From Fusobacterium mortiferum ATCC 9817 (GTDB lineage: Bacteria > Fusobacteriota > Fusobacteriia > Fusobacteriales > Fusobacteriaceae): DNA of 64,000 nucleotides. The notes beneath the pieces are model-generated. The model did not search any database, was not told where the DNA came from, and saw only the letters and a list, made by a program, of their open reading frames with translations. The DNA lies in assembly GCF_000158195.2 (NCBI RefSeq), contig NZ_GL987988.1:267371-331370 (forward strand). Direction: 5' to 3'. This document shows positions 28,410 to 37,101 of the stretch, one piece after another. Position 1 is the first letter of the stretch, and each line of letters opens with the position of its first letter. The translations under genes were made by a program, and so were the position numbers.

Positions 28410-28434
28410 AAAATGAAATTATTTTCATTTTTAA
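28409..28434 (+). terminator. AT-rich terminator after the deacetylase remnant
   Basis: AAAAATGAAA (28409-28418) pairs with TTTCATTTTT (28423-28432) around a four-base loop and ends in T. Confidence 0.5.
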
Positions 28435-28450
28435 ATAAAAATAAAAAAAA

Positions 28451-28479
28451 TTTACATGAATTCCAAAATGTGATATAAT
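28451..28479 (+). promoter_or_regulatory. Promoter of solute-binding protein/creatininase operon
   Basis: TTTACA (28451-28456), 17-base spacer, TATAAT (28474-28479). Confidence 0.65.
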
Positions 28480-28516
28480 TGTAAAAATTATTTATTACAT
28501 ATTGGAGGAAGAAATT

Positions 28517-30037
28517 ATGAATAAAAAATTGTTAGTATCATCATTGGTGTTATCAATGTTATTTTTAGCTTGTGGACAAGAAGAGAAAAAAATAGAAAAA
28601 AAAGATACTTTAATAGTAGCTCAAGGGGCAGACACAAGAAGTTTGGATCCTCAAAAGGCTATTGATACCCCAAGTGTAAGAGTATATCAACAAGTATATG
28701 ATGAATTAGTAGAAAAAGATGATAATTTAAATATTATTCCTGGTCTTGCAGAGAGCTGGGAAAATATAGATGAGAAAACTACAATTTTTCATTTAAGAAA
28801 AGATGTTAAGTTTCATAATGGAGAAAAATTAACAGCTGAAGATGTAAAATTTTCAATTGAAAGAATGAAAGAACAACCAACAGTAGCATTTTTAGTAACA
28901 GAAATAGAAAAAATTGAAGTAGTAGATGAATATACAGTAAAAGTAATAACAAAAAGTGGATTTGGGCCATTACTTAGCCATTTATCTCATCCAGGAGCAG
29001 CTATTTTAAATAAAAAAGCTGTACTTGAAAAAGGTGATTCATATGGTCAACATCCAATAGGAACAGGACCATATGTTTTTGAAAATTGGCAATCAGGAGA
29101 TAGAGTTACTTTAAAGGCTAATCCAGATTATTTTATGGGAAAAACACCAGTTGAGAATGTAATATTTAGAGTAATACCAGAAGGAACAAATAGATCTATT
29201 GCCTTAGAGACAAAAGAGGTTGATATAGTTTATGAAATAGATCCTATTGATATAGATAGGATAAAAGAGAATGGAGAATTTAACTTCTTGATGCAGCAAT
29301 CTTTAGGTAATGCTTATATAGGAATAAATACATTAAAAGAACCATTTACAAATCCTAAAGTGAGACAAGCTATGGCTTATGCTATTAATACTCAAGATTT
29401 AATAGATGTTGTATATAAAAAGACAGCTAGTAAAGCAAATGCACCAATAGGACCATTAGTTCCAGGATATAATGAAAAAGCTAGAAATTATGAATATAAT
29501 ATTGAAAAAGCTAAAGAATTAATGAAAGAAGCAGGATATCCTAATGGATTTAAAACAACTATTTGGGTTAATGATAATAATATTAGAAAAGATATAGCTA
29601 CAATTTTACAAGATCAATTTAGAGCTATAGGAATAGATTTAACAATAGAAACATTAGAATGGGGAGCATATATAGATAGAACAGCTAGAGGAGAACATGA
29701 GATGTTTTTATTAGGATGGGTAACAGTTACAGGAGATGCTGATTATGGATTATATCCACTTTTCCATACATCTGCTCATGGTAGACCTGGTAATAGATCA
29801 TTTTATTCTAATCCAGAAGTAGATAAACTTTTAGATTTTGCTAGAACATCAACAAATCAAGCTGAAAGAATGGAAGCATACAAAAAGGTTCAAGAGATAG
29901 TTCAAGAGGATTTACCTATTATAACTTTAGTAAATCAAAGTCAAAATGTGGCAACACAAAAAGATATTGAAAACTTTACAATAAATCCAACAGGTTTTTA
30001 TGAGTTATATAATGTAAATTTTTCTGAGAATAAATAG
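28517..30037 (+). CDS. Peptide/nickel-type ABC transporter substrate-binding lipoprotein (SBP family 5)
   Basis: 506 residues. The N-terminus MNKKLLVSSLVLSMLFLACG is a lipoprotein signal with the lipobox Cys at residue 19. The SBP_bac_5 signature follows: SLDPQKAIDTPSVRVYQQVY, FHLRKDVKFHNGEKLTAEDV and IGTGPYVFENW. It captures oligopeptides or another ligand at the cell surface or periplasm for an ABC importer whose permease and ATPase genes are not adjacent. ATG 28517 was chosen since GGAGG (about 28504-28508) lies before it; ATG 28502 would overlap that site. A creatininase-family hydrolase follows 9 bases later. Confidence 0.9.
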   Translation: MNKKLLVSSLVLSMLFLACGQEEKKIEKKDTLIVAQGADTRSLDPQKAIDTPSVRVYQQVYDELVEKDDNLNIIPGLAESWENIDEKTTIFHLRKDVKFHNGEKLTAEDVKFSIERMKEQPTVAFLVTEIEKIEVVDEYTVKVITKSGFGPLLSHLSHPGAAILNKKAVLEKGDSYGQHPIGTGPYVFENWQSGDRVTLKANPDYFMGKTPVENVIFRVIPEGTNRSIALETKEVDIVYEIDPIDIDRIKENGEFNFLMQQSLGNAYIGINTLKEPFTNPKVRQAMAYAINTQDLIDVVYKKTASKANAPIGPLVPGYNEKARNYEYNIEKAKELMKEAGYPNGFKTTIWVNDNNIRKDIATILQDQFRAIGIDLTIETLEWGAYIDRTARGEHEMFLLGWVTVTGDADYGLYPLFHTSAHGRPGNRSFYSNPEVDKLLDFARTSTNQAERMEAYKKVQEIVQEDLPIITLVNQSQNVATQKDIENFTINPTGFYELYNVNFSENK

Positions 30038-30046
30038 GAGGGGAAA

Positions 30047-30799
30047 ATGAAAATAAGTAATGTACCAGCAAAAGATGCAATGGAACTTATTAAAAAAGAA
30101 CCAATTGCTATGATAGCAATAGGGAGTGTTGAGTATCATGGAGCACAAGCACCATTAGGGACTGATTATATAATTCCAGATTATATTGTTAATGAGTTAA
30201 GTATGAGAGAGGATATCTTAGCATTACCTCCTATACCATATGGAAATTGCCAGTCTATTAAAGATTTTCCAGGAACTATTAATATAGGAACAGAAAATTT
30301 GATAAGAGTTATGAATTCAATAGTAGATTCCTTATTAAAACATGGAATAAAGAAATTTATTTTTGTAAATGGACATGGTGGAAATATTGCTGCCCTTGAT
30401 CAAGTGGGATTGGATACTTATGAAAAAGGTGGACTTATTGCTACTATTGATTGGTGGAATTTAGCAAAATTATTAAATCCAGATTATGATGGTGGACATG
30501 GAGATATTCAAGAAACAAGTGTAGCTATGGCAGTAGATGAGAAATCTGTAAATCTAGCTTATTGTGAACCACTACAAATAAATGATTTATCAGATAAGAT
30601 AACAAATAAATATATTTCACTTTTAAATTATAAAAACGGAAATGTAAAAATTGTGAGAAGCTTTAAAGATGTTGTTTCTAATGGATGGATAGGACCGTAT
30701 GATCCTAAAAACTCTACTAAAGAATTAGGAGAAAGAATCTTAAAAGATGTAATTCAATATATTAATGAATTTATAGATGATTTTAAATTAGTTAAATAA
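30047..30799 (+). CDS. Creatininase family amidohydrolase
   Basis: 250 residues with the metal-binding motifs of the creatininase family: IGSVEYHGAQAPLGTDY near residues 24-40 (Glu, His and Asp ligands), FVNGHGGNIAALDQ near 105-118 and GGHGDIQETSVA near 147-158. Members hydrolyse cyclic or linear amides (creatinine, guanidinoacetate derivatives, formamide intermediates, mycofactocin peptide), so the name does not fix the substrate. Operon partner of the solute-binding lipoprotein, hinting that the imported ligand is its substrate (inference). GGAGGGG precedes the ATG. Confidence 0.86.
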   Translation: MKISNVPAKDAMELIKKEPIAMIAIGSVEYHGAQAPLGTDYIIPDYIVNELSMREDILALPPIPYGNCQSIKDFPGTINIGTENLIRVMNSIVDSLLKHGIKKFIFVNGHGGNIAALDQVGLDTYEKGGLIATIDWWNLAKLLNPDYDGGHGDIQETSVAMAVDEKSVNLAYCEPLQINDLSDKITNKYISLLNYKNGNVKIVRSFKDVVSNGWIGPYDPKNSTKELGERILKDVIQYINEFIDDFKLVK

Positions 30800-30811
30800 T
30801 TTTATATTAAT

Positions 30812-30855
30812 GGGATATTGTAACTTAAAATTTTACAATATCCCTATTTTGTTTA
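30812..30855 (+). terminator. Terminator after creatininase gene
   Basis: GGGATATTGTAA (30812-30823) and TTACAATATCCC (30833-30844), 12 perfect pairs, followed by T-rich sequence. Confidence 0.85.
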
Positions 30856-30904
30856 AATTTTATAAAAAATACCTTTTAAAAATGACAAGGAATATTACCT
30901 TACA

Positions 30905-30933
30905 TTGATTTTTTTAGATAAATATGATATAAT
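30905..30933 (+). promoter_or_regulatory. Promoter of the prfA operon
   Basis: TTGATT (30905-30910), 17-base spacer, TATAAT (30928-30933), 37 bases before the prfA start. Confidence 0.7.
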
Positions 30934-30970
30934 TATTAAGTTATAGTGTAGAAAAGGAGATGAGAAGAAA

Positions 30971-32047
30971 GTGTTCGCTAAGTTAGAAGAAGTTGTAAGA
31001 AGATTTGATGAGCTTAATGAGATGTTAGGATCCCCAGAGATTTTATCTGATCCAAAGAAAATGATGGAATGTAATAAAGCATTAGCTGATATAACACCAC
31101 TTGTAGAAAAATATAAAGAGTATAAAACTCTTAGTGAGGATTTACAATTTATAAAAGAGAATATCAGAAATGAAAAAGATCATGATATGAGAGAGATGAT
31201 GAACGAAGAGCAAAAAGAGCTTGAGGAAAAATTACCTGAGTATGAAAAAGAGTTAAAAATTCTTTTACTTCCAAAAGATGAAAACGATGACAAAAACGTT
31301 ATCGTAGAGATCAGAGGAGGAGCAGGTGGAGATGAGGCTGCTCTATTTGCTGGAGACCTATTCAGAATGTATAATAGATATGCAGAAAGAAGAAAGTGGA
31401 AAGTAGAGATAATCGAAAAACAAGAGATTGGTATTGGAGGAATAAAAGAGGCAGTATTCAGTATCAATGGGCTTGGAGCTTATTCAAGATTAAAATTTGA
31501 ATCTGGGGTACACAGAGTACAAAGAGTACCTGAAACAGAATCAGCAGGAAGAGTACATACATCAACAGCTACAGTAGCTGTATTACCAGAGGTAGAAGAT
31601 GTAAAAGAGGTAAAAATTGATCCTAAAGACCTTAAGATTGATACATATAGATCTGGAGGAGCTGGAGGACAGCACGTAAATATGACTGACTCAGCTGTTA
31701 GAATTACTCACTTACCAACAGGAATAGTAGTACAATGTCAAGATGAGAGATCTCAGTTAAAAAATAGAGAGAAAGCTATGAAGCACTTAGTATCAAAGCT
31801 ATATGAGATGGAGTGCGAAAAACAAAGAAGTCAAGTAGAGAGTGAAAGAAAACTTCAAGTAGGAACAGGGGATAGATCTGAAAAGATCAGAACATACAAC
31901 TTCCCACAAGGAAGAATTACAGACCACAGAATTAAATTCACTGTATATCAATTAGATGCATTCTTAGATGGAGACATAGATGAGATGATAGATGCTCTTA
32001 TCACATTCAACCAAGCTGAGATGTTAGCTAGTGCATCAGAAGAGTAA
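30971..32047 (+). CDS. prfA: Peptide chain release factor 1
   Basis: 358 residues, typical. The catalytic GGQ motif ([19 protein letters not shown], near residue 230) is intact, and [13 protein letters not shown] holds the P-x-T codon-recognition tripeptide of RF1 (UAA/UAG). It starts at GTG 30971 after AAGGAGATG. The next genes, prmC pieces, begin one base after its stop; PrmC methylates the GGQ glutamine of this very protein, so co-expression makes sense. Confidence 0.96.
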   Translation: MFAKLEEVVRRFDELNEMLGSPEILSDPKKMMECNKALADITPLVEKYKEYKTLSEDLQFIKENIRNEKDHDMREMMNEEQKELEEKLPEYEKELKILLLPKDENDDKNVIVEIRGGAGGDEAALFAGDLFRMYNRYAERRKWKVEIIEKQEIGIGGIKEAVFSINGLGAYSRLKFESGVHRVQRVPETESAGRVHTSTATVAVLPEVEDVKEVKIDPKDLKIDTYRSGGAGGQHVNMTDSAVRITHLPTGIVVQCQDERSQLKNREKAMKHLVSKLYEMECEKQRSQVESERKLQVGTGDRSEKIRTYNFPQGRITDHRIKFTVYQLDAFLDGDIDEMIDALITFNQAEMLASASEE

Positions 32048-32048
32048 T

Positions 32049-32291
32049 ATGAATCTGTTAGAAATATTAAATTTTTCAAAAGAGTATTTGCAAAAATACT
32101 CTTTTTCAAAACCCCGTCTTGAAAGTGAAAAACTTATAGCAGCAGTTTTAAAATTAGATAGAATAACTCTCTATGCATATTTTGATATGGAGCTTACAAC
32201 AGAACAAAAAGATACAATAAAAAAATACCTAAGGGAGATGGCAAGAGGTAGAATAGGTTTTGATGAACTTATAGAAAAAAGGGAGATTTAG
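32049..32291 (+). CDS. Extra PrmC N-terminal domain, frameshifted from the main gene
   Basis: 80 residues from ATG 32049 (NLLEILNFSKEYLQKYSF, then SEKLIAAVLKLDRITLYAYF). It looks like a PrmC N-terminal helical domain and resembles the one that begins the next frame, so the ancestral protein probably had two copies. The frame ends at TAG 32289-32291. In the -1 frame the text continues smoothly as KKGDLELDTKNYKEENYDLLKKSIEYL into the next ORF; one additional A in the six-A run at 32275-32280 would restore a single ~378-residue protein. Either a real frameshift, a homopolymer error, or slippage. Confidence 0.6.
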   Translation: MNLLEILNFSKEYLQKYSFSKPRLESEKLIAAVLKLDRITLYAYFDMELTTEQKDTIKKYLREMARGRIGFDELIEKREI

Positions 32292-32329
32292 AGTTAGATA
32301 CTAAAAACTATAAAGAAGAAAATTATGAT

Positions 32330-33184
32330 TTGCTCAAAAAATCTATTGAATATTTAGAGAAACATCAAGTACCTAATGCAAGACTTGATGCTGAATATAT
32401 TTTTGCACATATCTTAAAGGTAAGTAGAGTGACACTTACTTTGAATTTAAATAAAAAGATAGAAGAGGAAGATAAAAATAGAATAAGAGAGATGTTAGTA
32501 GCTAGAGGAAAAGAGAGAAAACCTTTACAATATTTACTTGGAGAATGGGAATTTTATGGATATCCATTTAAAGTAGATGAGAGAGTTCTTATTCCTAGAG
32601 CTGATACGGAGATATTGGTAGAGCAATGCAAATATCTTGTAAATGAGCTACCTAGTCCTAAGATAATGGATATAGGGACAGGAAGTGGAGCTATTGCCAT
32701 ATCACTTGCTAAAGAGTTACCTAATACTCATGTGTTAGGACTAGATATAAGTGAGGGAGCTTTAGAGGTAGCTACACAAAATAGAGATATAAATGAGGCT
32801 ACTAATGTAAAATTTCTTAAGTCAGATGTTTTTTCCATCTTAAGAGATGAGAAATACAAAAATGTAAAATTTAATCTGATAGTTTCAAATCCACCATATA
32901 TTCCAACAGAGGAGTATGTGGAACTCATGCCAGAGGTATTGAAGTACGAGCCTAAAAATGCTTTGACTGACAATGGAGATGGGTACTATTTCTATGAAAA
33001 AATATCCAAAGAGGCTAAGGAGTTTTTGACAAAAGATGGATATTTAGTTTTTGAAGTGGGATATAATCAGGCTGAAAAAGTAGCTGATTTTATGAGAGAA
33101 AATGGATTTGATGTGCTATCAATAGTAAAAGATTATGGTGGAATAGATAGAGTAGTAATTGGAAAGAGAAGAGAGGAAAATTAA
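32330..33184 (+). CDS. prmC: Release factor glutamine N5-methyltransferase (main part)
   Basis: 284 residues from TTG 32330. It contains a complete PrmC: N-terminal helical domain (SIEYLEKHQVPNARLDAEYI), the linker LQYLLGEWEFYG and VLIPRADTEILVE, SAM-binding MDIGTGSGAIAISLA (about residues 110-124) and the catalytic NPPYIP near 185. It methylates the GGQ glutamine of release factors. The real start is uncertain because the frame is open upstream to the frameshift at about 32279 and the TTG has no strong ribosome site. Overlaps queA by one base. Confidence 0.85.
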   Translation: MLKKSIEYLEKHQVPNARLDAEYIFAHILKVSRVTLTLNLNKKIEEEDKNRIREMLVARGKERKPLQYLLGEWEFYGYPFKVDERVLIPRADTEILVEQCKYLVNELPSPKIMDIGTGSGAIAISLAKELPNTHVLGLDISEGALEVATQNRDINEATNVKFLKSDVFSILRDEKYKNVKFNLIVSNPPYIPTEEYVELMPEVLKYEPKNALTDNGDGYYFYEKISKEAKEFLTKDGYLVFEVGYNQAEKVADFMRENGFDVLSIVKDYGGIDRVVIGKRREEN

Positions 33185-34215
33185 TGTCTACAAAACTACA
33201 TGATTATGATTACCATCTACCAGAGGAGTTAATAGGACAGGAGCCAAGAGAGCCTAGAGACCATGCTAGACTTATGTTGGTAGATAAAACTAATAAAAAG
33301 ATAGAGCACAAGCATTTTTATGATATAATAGATTATCTACAAGAGGGAGATATCTTAGTAAGAAACTCTACTAAGGTAATTCCAGCTAGACTTTTTGGAC
33401 ATAAAGAGACTGGTGGAGTGTTGGAAATTTTACTTATAAAAAGAATAAATCTAGATACTTGGGAGTGTCTACTTAAACCAGCTAAAAAATTAAAACTTGG
33501 ACAAAAACTATATATGGGACAAAATAGTGAACTTGTAGCTGAACTAATAGAGATAAAAGATGATGGAAATAGAGTTTTAAAATTTACCTATGAAGGAGCT
33601 TTTGAAGAGGTATTAGATAAACTAGGAAATATGCCATTACCACCATATATAGTGGAAACTTTAAAGGAAAAAGAGAGATATCAAACTGTGTATGCTCAAA
33701 GAGGAGAGTCAGTAGCAGCACCAACAGCTGGTCTACATTTCACTAAAGAACTTTTAGAAAAGATAGAAAAAAAGGGAATAAAGATTGTAGATATATTTCT
33801 TGAGGTAGGACTAGGAACATTTAGACCAGTACAGACTGAAGATGTGCTAGACCATAAGATGCATGAGGAAATATTTGAGATACCTCAAGAAGCAGCAGAT
33901 ATAATTAACAAAGGAAAGGCTGAAGGAAGAAGAATAATCTCAGTAGGAACTACAAGTACAAGAGCATTGGAATCATCAGTAGATGAGAATGGAAAAGTAA
34001 TTGCTCAAAAGGCAAGTACAGATATATTTATCTATCCAGGATATGAGTTTAAAGTTATAGATGCTCTTATTACAAATTTTCACCTACCAAAATCTACTTT
34101 ACTTATGTTAGTATCAGCTTTTTCAAGCAGAGAGTTTATGTTGAGTGTATATGAAACTGCTGTAAAAGAAAAGTATCATTTCTTCAGTTTTGGAGATGCA
34201 ATGTTTATCTATTAA
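33184..34215 (+). CDS. queA: S-adenosylmethionine:tRNA ribosyltransferase-isomerase
   Basis: 343 residues. Adds the cyclopentane-diol ring to preQ1 in tRNA to form epoxyqueuosine. Family motifs: LHDYDYHLPEELIGQEP at the N-terminus, DHARLM, AAPTAGLHFT near residue 178, GLGTFRPV near 213, and GTTSTRALES near 258. ATG overlaps the prmC stop (TAATG). Part of the prfA-ispA housekeeping operon. Confidence 0.96.
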   Translation: MSTKLHDYDYHLPEELIGQEPREPRDHARLMLVDKTNKKIEHKHFYDIIDYLQEGDILVRNSTKVIPARLFGHKETGGVLEILLIKRINLDTWECLLKPAKKLKLGQKLYMGQNSELVAELIEIKDDGNRVLKFTYEGAFEEVLDKLGNMPLPPYIVETLKEKERYQTVYAQRGESVAAPTAGLHFTKELLEKIEKKGIKIVDIFLEVGLGTFRPVQTEDVLDHKMHEEIFEIPQEAADIINKGKAEGRRIISVGTTSTRALESSVDENGKVIAQKASTDIFIYPGYEFKVIDALITNFHLPKSTLLMLVSAFSSREFMLSVYETAVKEKYHFFSFGDAMFIY

Positions 34216-34228
34216 TGGAGTTGATGTG

Positions 34229-34777
34229 ATGAGAATAATTGCAGGAGATGCAAAGAATAAGAGAATAAAGAGTAGAAAGGGAACAGATACAAGACCTACA
34301 TTAGGAAGTATGAAGGAGTCATTATTTTCTATAATAGCTCCATATGTACCAGACTCTGTATTTTTAGATCTATTTAGTGGAAGTGGAAGCATATCTTTAG
34401 AGGCTTTAAGTAGAGGAGCCAAGAGAGCTGTGATGATAGAGAAAGATGCTGAAGCTCTAAAATATATAATAGAAAATGTAAATAACTTAGGTTATGAAGA
34501 TAGATGTAGAGCTTATAAAAATGATGTATTAAGAGCTATTGAAATCTTAGGAAGAAAAGGAGAAAAATTTAATATAATCTTTATGGACCCACCATATAAA
34601 GATGAGGTGTGTACAAGGGTTATGAAAGCTATTGAAAAACATAAAATCTTAGCTGAGGATGGACTAATAATATGTGAACACCATGTTTTTGAAGAGATGG
34701 CTGATACTGTAGGAGAGTACAAAAAAGCTGATGAAAGAAAATATGGAAAAAAATGTATAACTTTCTATACTAGATAG
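34229..34777 (+). CDS. rsmD: 16S rRNA (guanine966-N2)-methyltransferase
   Basis: 182 residues from ATG 34229 (MRIIAGDAKNKRIKSRKG). RsmD family: TRPTLGSMKESLFSII near residues 23-38, SAM loop LDLFSGSGSISLEALSRGA near 48-66 and the catalytic DPPY near 117. Start chosen because GGAG (34217-34220) precedes it by 8 bases; the longer frame from 34190 overlaps queA. Confidence 0.93.
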   Translation: MRIIAGDAKNKRIKSRKGTDTRPTLGSMKESLFSIIAPYVPDSVFLDLFSGSGSISLEALSRGAKRAVMIEKDAEALKYIIENVNNLGYEDRCRAYKNDVLRAIEILGRKGEKFNIIFMDPPYKDEVCTRVMKAIEKHKILAEDGLIICEHHVFEEMADTVGEYKKADERKYGKKCITFYTR

Positions 34778-34785
34778 GAGAAAAT

Positions 34786-34989
34786 ATGAAGTTTGAAGAA
34801 AATCTTGCAGAGATAGATGAGATAATAGAGAGATTAGAAAGTGGAGATTTATCCCTTGCTGATTCTATAAAAGAGTATGAAACAGCTATGAAATTATTAA
34901 AAAAATCTTCTGACTTATTAAATAAAGCAGAGGGAAAAGTTTTAAAAGTAGTAGAGAAAGATGATGAAATACTACTTGAGGAGGTATAA
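34786..34989 (+). CDS. xseB: Exodeoxyribonuclease VII small subunit
   Basis: 67 residues, the normal size. FEENLAEIDEIIERLESGDLSLADSI followed by the helical EYETAMKLLKKSSDLLNKAEGKV is the XseB pattern (a coiled helical hairpin that binds XseA). It sits one base before ispA and 8 after rsmD. The large subunit XseA is not in the window. Confidence 0.92.
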   Translation: MKFEENLAEIDEIIERLESGDLSLADSIKEYETAMKLLKKSSDLLNKAEGKVLKVVEKDDEILLEEV

Positions 34990-34990
34990 G

Positions 34991-35878
34991 ATGTTATTTA
35001 AAGAGTATCTTGGAATGGGAAAAAAATTAGTAGAAGATGGAATTGATAAGTATCTAGGAGAGCTAACTTATCCAGAGGTTATAGCAGAAGGAATGAAATA
35101 TGCTGTATTAAATGGTGGAAAAAGATTAAGACCTATACTTCTATTTATGACTTTGGATATTTTAGGGTGTGAAAGAGAAAAAGGGCTAGCTACAGCTTCA
35201 GCTATTGAGATGATACACTCTTACTCTTTAGTACACGATGACTTACCAGCTTTAGATAATGATGATTATAGAAGAGGAAAACTTACTACTCATAAAAAGT
35301 TTGGAGAGGCAGAGGGGATACTTATAGGAGATGCTCTTTTAACACATGCTTTCTATGTACTTACTGAGAAAAACTCTCATCTTTCAGCTGAGAAGATAGT
35401 TGAAATAGTAAAACTTACATCTAGTTATGCTGGTATCAATGGAATGATTGGTGGACAGATGGTAGATATTGCTAGTGAAGGTAAAAAAATAGATTTAGAA
35501 ACTTTGAGATATATGCATGCACATAAGACAGGAAAGCTTATAAAATTACCTGTGGAAGTAGCTTGCGTAATAGCTGATGCTTCTATTGAGGATAGAGAAG
35601 TACTTACAAAATATTCTGAATTAATTGGACTTGCTTTTCAAATAAAAGATGATATATTAGATATTGAGGGAGATTTTGAAACTATTGGTAAACCAGTAGG
35701 AAGTGACTTAGAGCATGATAAATCTACTTATCCATCTATTCTAGGAATGGCAGAAAGTAAGAAATTATTATCTGAAACAATAGAAGAAGCTAAGAGTATT
35801 ATAAGAGCTAGATTTGGAGAAGAGAGAAGTAAAACTCTTTTAGATTTAGCTGATTATATAGGAAATAGAGATAAATAG
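34991..35878 (+). CDS. ispA: Polyprenyl (farnesyl/geranylgeranyl) diphosphate synthase
   Basis: 295 residues from ATG 34991. The first Asp-rich motif is in HDDLPALDNDDYRRGK (near residue 80; DDxxxxD spacing) and the second in FQIKDDILD (near 220). GGKRLRPIL and GGQMVDI are also present. It builds C15-C20 isoprenyl diphosphates for undecaprenyl and quinone pathways. Start chosen because GAGGAGG lies before it at the end of xseB; a longer in-frame start at 34961 includes that ribosome site. xseB-ispA linkage is common in bacteria. The end of the operon. Confidence 0.93.
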   Translation: MLFKEYLGMGKKLVEDGIDKYLGELTYPEVIAEGMKYAVLNGGKRLRPILLFMTLDILGCEREKGLATASAIEMIHSYSLVHDDLPALDNDDYRRGKLTTHKKFGEAEGILIGDALLTHAFYVLTEKNSHLSAEKIVEIVKLTSSYAGINGMIGGQMVDIASEGKKIDLETLRYMHAHKTGKLIKLPVEVACVIADASIEDREVLTKYSELIGLAFQIKDDILDIEGDFETIGKPVGSDLEHDKSTYPSILGMAESKKLLSETIEEAKSIIRARFGEERSKTLLDLADYIGNRDK

Positions 35879-35908
35879 GTAACTAGCTTAGTTATTTATG
35901 ACTTCAAA

Positions 35909-36072
35909 AGAAAACTAAGAAGTGTTCCATATTCCAAGAAGTTGATTAACTATGAGCTTACCTCACTAAAAATGCAAGGGGTGAGTCTTCAACTTATTGC
36001 ATTTTTTAGCGTTCAATTTCGCTGAGTTAATCTAACTTCTCTTCATAAATTACACAATTCTTTGAGTTTTCT
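35909..36072. repeat. Structured interspersed repeat, copy 2
   Basis: Same architecture as the copy at 14.6 kb. Outermost arms AGAAAACT (35909-35916) and AGTTTTCT (36065-36072); middle arms AGAAGTTGATTAACT (35937-35951) against 36025-36040 with one bulged base; inner arms CTAAAAATGCAA (35966-35977) against TTGCATTTTTTAG (35997-36009) with the same one-base bulge as copy 1; small hairpin AGCG...CGCT at 36008-36023. Core sequence matches copy 1, arm sequences differ but keep pairing. Lies between convergent ispA and the repressor gene. Confidence 0.8.
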
Positions 36073-36110
36073 AAAATTAATTTATTAGCTGAATAGTTAT
36101 TAATAATACA

Positions 36111-36182
36111 AAAGGAAAAAATTTACTTCCAATCGCTAGCGATTATACAATAGTCATTACAGTAAATTTTTTCCTTTTTTTA
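36111..36182. repeat. Short palindromic repeat with 17-bp arms, copy 1 (terminator-like)
   Basis: AAAGGAAAAAATTTACT (36111-36127) is perfectly complementary to 36161-36177, followed by T-rich sequence on the plus strand. The loop holds a perfect 14-base palindrome AATCGCTAGCGATT (36131-36144). The whole 67-base unit reappears inverted at 43336-43406. Here it lies between convergent genes and may act as a terminator in both directions. Confidence 0.8.
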
Positions 36183-36235
36183 TTTTTTGAACAAAAGTCA
36201 TTCTTGAGTTATTCTAATCTCTTAAATTCTAATAT

Positions 36236-36925
36236 TTATCTAACATCATTGATAACTTTTAAAACTTTTCCTATTACCTTAAACTCATCTTGTGGGTAAA
36301 CATATATTGGTTGATAGTTAGGATTATCACTTAAAAGAGCAAAGAAGTTTTTAGTAACTTTTATTCTTTTAACAAAAGATTCTCCATTTACTAAGAAAGC
36401 TCCAACCTCTCCATCTCTTAATTCAGAACCCTGTCTACAAATGATAATAGATTGATTTTTTATAGTAGGTTCCATAGAATCCCCTTTTACATTTATAGCA
36501 AAGACATTTTCAGTATTTTTTATTCCTGGAAGAGAGATATAATCAATAGGTTCTTCATCAGTAATAACACCTATACCAGCACTAATTCTAGAAAATAGAG
36601 GAACAAGAGTATTATTATTGGAAATATCTTTTATCACTTGTCTTTTAGAAAGTTCTTTTTCATCAGATAATCTTTTTATTTCATTTAAAATAATTGCAGG
36701 AGTTCTTTCAATAGCTGCAAGATATTTTAATTTTTCACCCTCAGAAGGAGTAAGAAGTAATAGACTAACAAACTTATCTAAAATCTCTTCACTTGGTGGA
36801 TTTTTAACCTCTCCTCTTTCAATTCCATTATAATATGATTGAGTAATACCAGCCATTTTTGCAAATTTATTTTGGCTAATTCCAAGAGCTTCTCTTCTAA
36901 CTTTTAAATAAGTTTTAAAATCCAT
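36236..36925 (-). CDS. LexA/CI-type repressor: HTH_XRE plus S24 peptidase
   Basis: 229 residues. Residues ~8-60 are an XRE helix-turn-helix (REALGISQNKFAKMAGITQSY). The C-terminal part is an S24/LexA-like self-cleaving domain: likely cleavage site Ala-Gly in FSRISAGIGV (near residue 114), catalytic Ser in VKGDSMEP (near 149) and catalytic Lys in ESFVKRIKV (near 187). Such proteins repress SOS or prophage genes and self-cleave with RecA. A 16-base palindrome lies directly upstream of its ribosome site, pointing to autoregulation. No prophage genes are adjacent. Confidence 0.88.
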   Translation of the reverse strand: MDFKTYLKVRREALGISQNKFAKMAGITQSYYNGIERGEVKNPPSEEILDKFVSLLLLTPSEGEKLKYLAAIERTPAIILNEIKRLSDEKELSKRQVIKDISNNNTLVPLFSRISAGIGVITDEEPIDYISLPGIKNTENVFAINVKGDSMEPTIKNQSIIICRQGSELRDGEVGAFLVNGESFVKRIKVTKNFFALLSDNPNYQPIYVYPQDEFKVIGKVLKVINDVR

Positions 36926-36938
36926 AACATTACCTCCT

Positions 36939-36954
36939 ATTTATATATATAAAT
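36939..36954. promoter_or_regulatory. Perfect 16-bp palindrome, candidate repressor operator
   Basis: ATTTATATATATAAAT is self-complementary over its whole length and sits just upstream of the repressor ribosome site. Being pure A/T it has a real chance of arising at random, so the operator role is tentative. Confidence 0.4.
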
Positions 36955-37021
36955 AATTATAATATATTTTTTGGAAAATAGCAATAAAAACTTTATAAAA
37001 TAAAGGATTATTAAAAAAATA

Positions 37022-37048
37022 TTGACATTCTTTTAAAAAAGTTATAAT
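37022..37048 (+). promoter_or_regulatory. Promoter of the small divergent gene
   Basis: TTGACA (37022-37027) and TATAAT (37043-37048), spacer 15 (or TAATAT at 37045 with 17). An imperfect CTAT/ATAG dyad follows at about 37053-37066 and could be a second operator for the divergent repressor. Confidence 0.5.
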
Positions 37049-37101
37049 ATATATCTATAAATATAGTTATCTATTTCTAAATATAAATTTGGAGGGTTCA
37101 T

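Noticed and set aside
32270-32291. Programmed -1 frameshift of the dnaX A-AAA-AAG type in prmC
   Set aside because: The heptamer at 32275-32281 is not in the phase required by the zero frame; a simple indel in the A-run is more economical. Slippage on A6 cannot be excluded.
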